Shown piece by piece: positions 15,078 to 15,852 of a DNA stretch of 15,852 nucleotides (position 1 is its first letter; the number at the start of each line of letters is the position of its first letter). The position numbers were made by a program, and so were the translations under genes. The notes beneath the pieces were generated by a model. It was not told the origin of the DNA. It did no database searches and saw nothing but the letters and a program-made list of their open reading frames with translations. Origin of the DNA: an uncultured Prevotella sp. (lineage in GTDB: Bacteria; Bacteroidota; Bacteroidia; Bacteroidales; Bacteroidaceae); assembly GCA_947072805.1 (NCBI GenBank), contig CAMTJK010000040.1:1-15852 (forward strand), in the 5' to 3' direction.

Positions 15078-15446
15078 TTAGTTGGGCAGAATCTTTTTAA
15101 CTCTGATTTTCAGTTCCATTGGGTTGAACGGTTTCACTATATAGTCTTCTGCTCCTATTTCCAGCAGGCGTATGCGTTCGCTTGTGCTGTCTTCGCTGCT
15201 GAGCATTATCACCGGTATGTGGCGGAAGAGTTCGTTCTGCTTTATCCACTCGAGGAAGTCGTCGCCGCGCATTTCCGGCATTCTGATGTCAGAGATTATT
15301 AGGTCGGGGGTGTTGCCGGCTTGCAGCCATTTCACGCCCTGCAGTCCGTCGGGCAGCCACTGAACGTTGTAGTCGCTCATCAAATATATGGATAAAACTT
15401 TGGCAATGGTCTCTTTATCGTCCAATATCAAGATTGTCTTTTTCAT
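15078..15446 (-). CDS. Single-domain response regulator (receiver only)
   Basis: A stand-alone receiver domain of 122 residues with no DNA-binding or output domain. All phosphorylation residues are present: the acidic pair D9-D10 in ILILDDKE, the phospho-acceptor D53 in LIISDIRMPEMRG, S83/S84 in VIMLSSED, and K105 in DYIVKPFNP. I chose the ATG at 15446 because it gives a normal receiver N terminus (MKKTILILDD); a TTG at 15458 would add four residues. It is the first gene of the polysaccharide operon and is followed after six bases by the sugar transferase that carries a degenerate receiver. The context suggests that it acts by protein contact on polysaccharide synthesis, not as a transcription factor. 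No histidine kinase is visible in the window. Confidence 0.93.
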   Translation of the reverse strand: MKKTILILDDKETIAKVLSIYLMSDYNVQWLPDGLQGVKWLQAGNTPDLIISDIRMPEMRGDDFLEWIKQNELFRHIPVIMLSSEDSTSERIRLLEIGAEDYIVKPFNPMELKIRVKKILPN

Positions 15447-15489
15447 AAAGCGATTCAATTATGTTGTTATTTTCAGGAACAAGAAACCG

Positions 15490-15511
15490 CCGCAGTTTTT
15501 ATCTTCTGCGG
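15490..15511 (-). other. Hairpin in the operon leader
   Basis: In the leader transcript CCGCAG and CTGCGG can pair as six perfect base pairs around a ten-base A-rich loop. The stem is followed by CGGTTTCTTGTTCC, pyrimidine-rich but not a clean T run. It could be an attenuator, a protein-binding site, or a stabilising 5-prime stem. Confidence 0.4.
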
Positions 15512-15533
15512 TATAAGGCTCCCATTCAAATTG

Positions 15534-15566
15534 CAAAGATAAAATAAAATTTAAGAAAAATACAAA
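15534..15566 (-). promoter_or_regulatory. Main promoter of the 11-gene polysaccharide operon
   Basis: On the minus strand a TTTG at 15566-15563 (with a second TTTG directly before it, 15570-15567) is followed after 21 bases by TATCTTTG (15541-15534), a full TAnnTTTG match. The spacer is very A/T rich. It predicts a leader of roughly 80 bases before the ATG at 15446. No other match with correct spacing was seen between here and the response regulator. Confidence 0.65.
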
Positions 15567-15605
15567 CAAACGTGGAAAAATCTGTTGTTACGTACCATTT
15601 TATGG

Positions 15606-15629
15606 AAAAAAATGACTACTGGAGTAGTC
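15606..15629 (-). terminator. Intrinsic terminator (distal of two)
   Basis: Minus-strand reading gives GACTAC, a four-base loop and GTAGTC, then A and seven T. The short stem with a T run is a plausible rho-independent terminator. It lies about 80 bases beyond the stop of the partial gene at the right edge and just before the next operon promoter, so it would insulate the two. Confidence 0.6.
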
Positions 15630-15647
15630 GTATTTATACGAAAGATA

Positions 15648-15678
15648 ACGAGGTCGGAGCCATTTGCCCCGACCTCGT
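15648..15678 (-). terminator. Hairpin terminator (proximal of two)
   Basis: Ten perfect base pairs, ACGAGGTCGG with CCGACCTCGT, around an 11-base loop. It begins 32 bases after the stop codon of the partial gene (15711-15713). The downstream minus-strand sequence TATCTTTCGTATAAATA is only loosely T-rich. With the second hairpin it probably ends transcription of the upstream gene. Confidence 0.6.
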
Positions 15679-15710
15679 CGCGTTATTGTCAGATATGTTT
15701 TGTTCTACCG

Positions 15711-15852
15711 TTAGTCCTCATCGTCATCCCAGAAGTTGAAGTCGTGACCTTTGGAGCGGTCTTCGGTGTTCTTTCCCGACGGATCGACGGAAACATCTGA
15801 AGCCGCCATGAGGGCGTTGGTCATGTTTATGTCGAATGTTGAAATCTCCGGT
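15711..15852 (-). CDS. C-terminal end of an unidentified protein (5-prime part beyond the window)
   Basis: An open frame runs from the window edge to a TAA at 15711-15713, giving 46 residues of a C terminus. It contains TNALMAASDVSVDPSGKN and ends GHDFNFWDDDED, an acidic tail with one tryptophan. The following hairpin pair supports a true gene end here. I do not recognise the family from this fragment. A change of function from the polysaccharide operon is likely, given the terminators and new promoter between them. Confidence 0.65.
   Translation of the reverse strand, partial: PEISTFDINMTNALMAASDVSVDPSGKNTEDRSKGHDFNFWDDDED

Larger units (their letters stand above)
2238..15566 (-). other. 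Predicted polysaccharide operon (11 genes, one transcript)
   Basis: All 11 genes point the same way, with gaps of 6, 56, 39, 2, 10, 29 and 30 bases and overlaps of 4 (twice) and 17 bases. The largest gap holds no TAnnTTTG match and no clear intrinsic terminator was seen inside, so the promoter at 15534-15566 would serve the whole unit. Order of transcription: regulator, initiating transferase, TolC-like, chain-length protein, polymerase, five glycosyltransferases, flippase. Confidence 0.7.

Noticed and set aside
15447..15458. TTG start at 15458 for the response regulator
   Set aside because: The four extra residues are not part of a receiver fold, and the ATG at 15446 gives the canonical N terminus.

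Overview
This window looks like an exopolysaccharide (capsule or O-antigen-like) biosynthesis locus of the Wzx/Wzy type from a member of the Bacteroidota, most likely Bacteroidales and perhaps a Prevotella-like organism. The assignment rests on the protein families and on promoters that match the Bacteroidota primary-sigma pattern (TTG or TTTG, about 20 bases, TAnnTTTG) instead of -35/-10 boxes. Recognisable Shine-Dalgarno sites are also absent before most genes. The genus is an inference.

Layout. The right edge (15711-15852) holds the last 46 codons of an unidentified minus-strand gene, followed in its direction of transcription by two hairpins that look like tandem terminators. A good promoter at 15534-15566 then appears to drive one long minus-strand operon of 11 genes reaching down to 2238. 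In order of transcription these are: a single-domain response regulator; a sugar transferase (lipid-linked initiating enzyme) carrying a degenerate receiver domain at its N terminus; a short TolC-like exported protein; a GumC/Wzc-type chain-length protein with a divergent kinase-like domain; a Wzy-type polymerase; three family-2 glycosyltransferases, two of them tandem membrane paralogues with QxxRW motifs; a family-4 glycosyltransferase; a GT11-like glycosyltransferase; and a Wzx flippase. Genes are packed with gaps of 2 to 56 bases or with overlaps of 4 and 17 bases, which suggests translational coupling.

Left of the operon, a plus-strand family-2 glycosyltransferase (1333-2184) converges on the flippase gene. 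A minus-strand family-4 glycosyltransferase (38-1207) is transcribed away from it. These two divergent genes share a 125-base gap with two interleaved promoters built on a near-perfect inverted repeat.

How it would work (inference from families): the sugar transferase loads the first sugar phosphate onto undecaprenyl phosphate at the inner face of the inner membrane. The glycosyltransferases extend the unit, Wzx flips it and Wzy polymerises it. The chain-length protein, perhaps with the TolC-like protein, handles length and export. No Wza/SLBB outer-membrane export protein, no nucleotide-sugar synthesis genes and no UpxY/NusG-type antiterminator are visible in the window. The most unusual points are the response regulator next to a pseudo-receiver sugar transferase, the symmetrical divergent promoter, the tandem QxxRW glycosyltransferases in which one has lost its DXD motif, and the truncated TolC-like protein with a charged heptad-repeat tail. 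I see no RNA genes, insertion sequences or CRISPR arrays.
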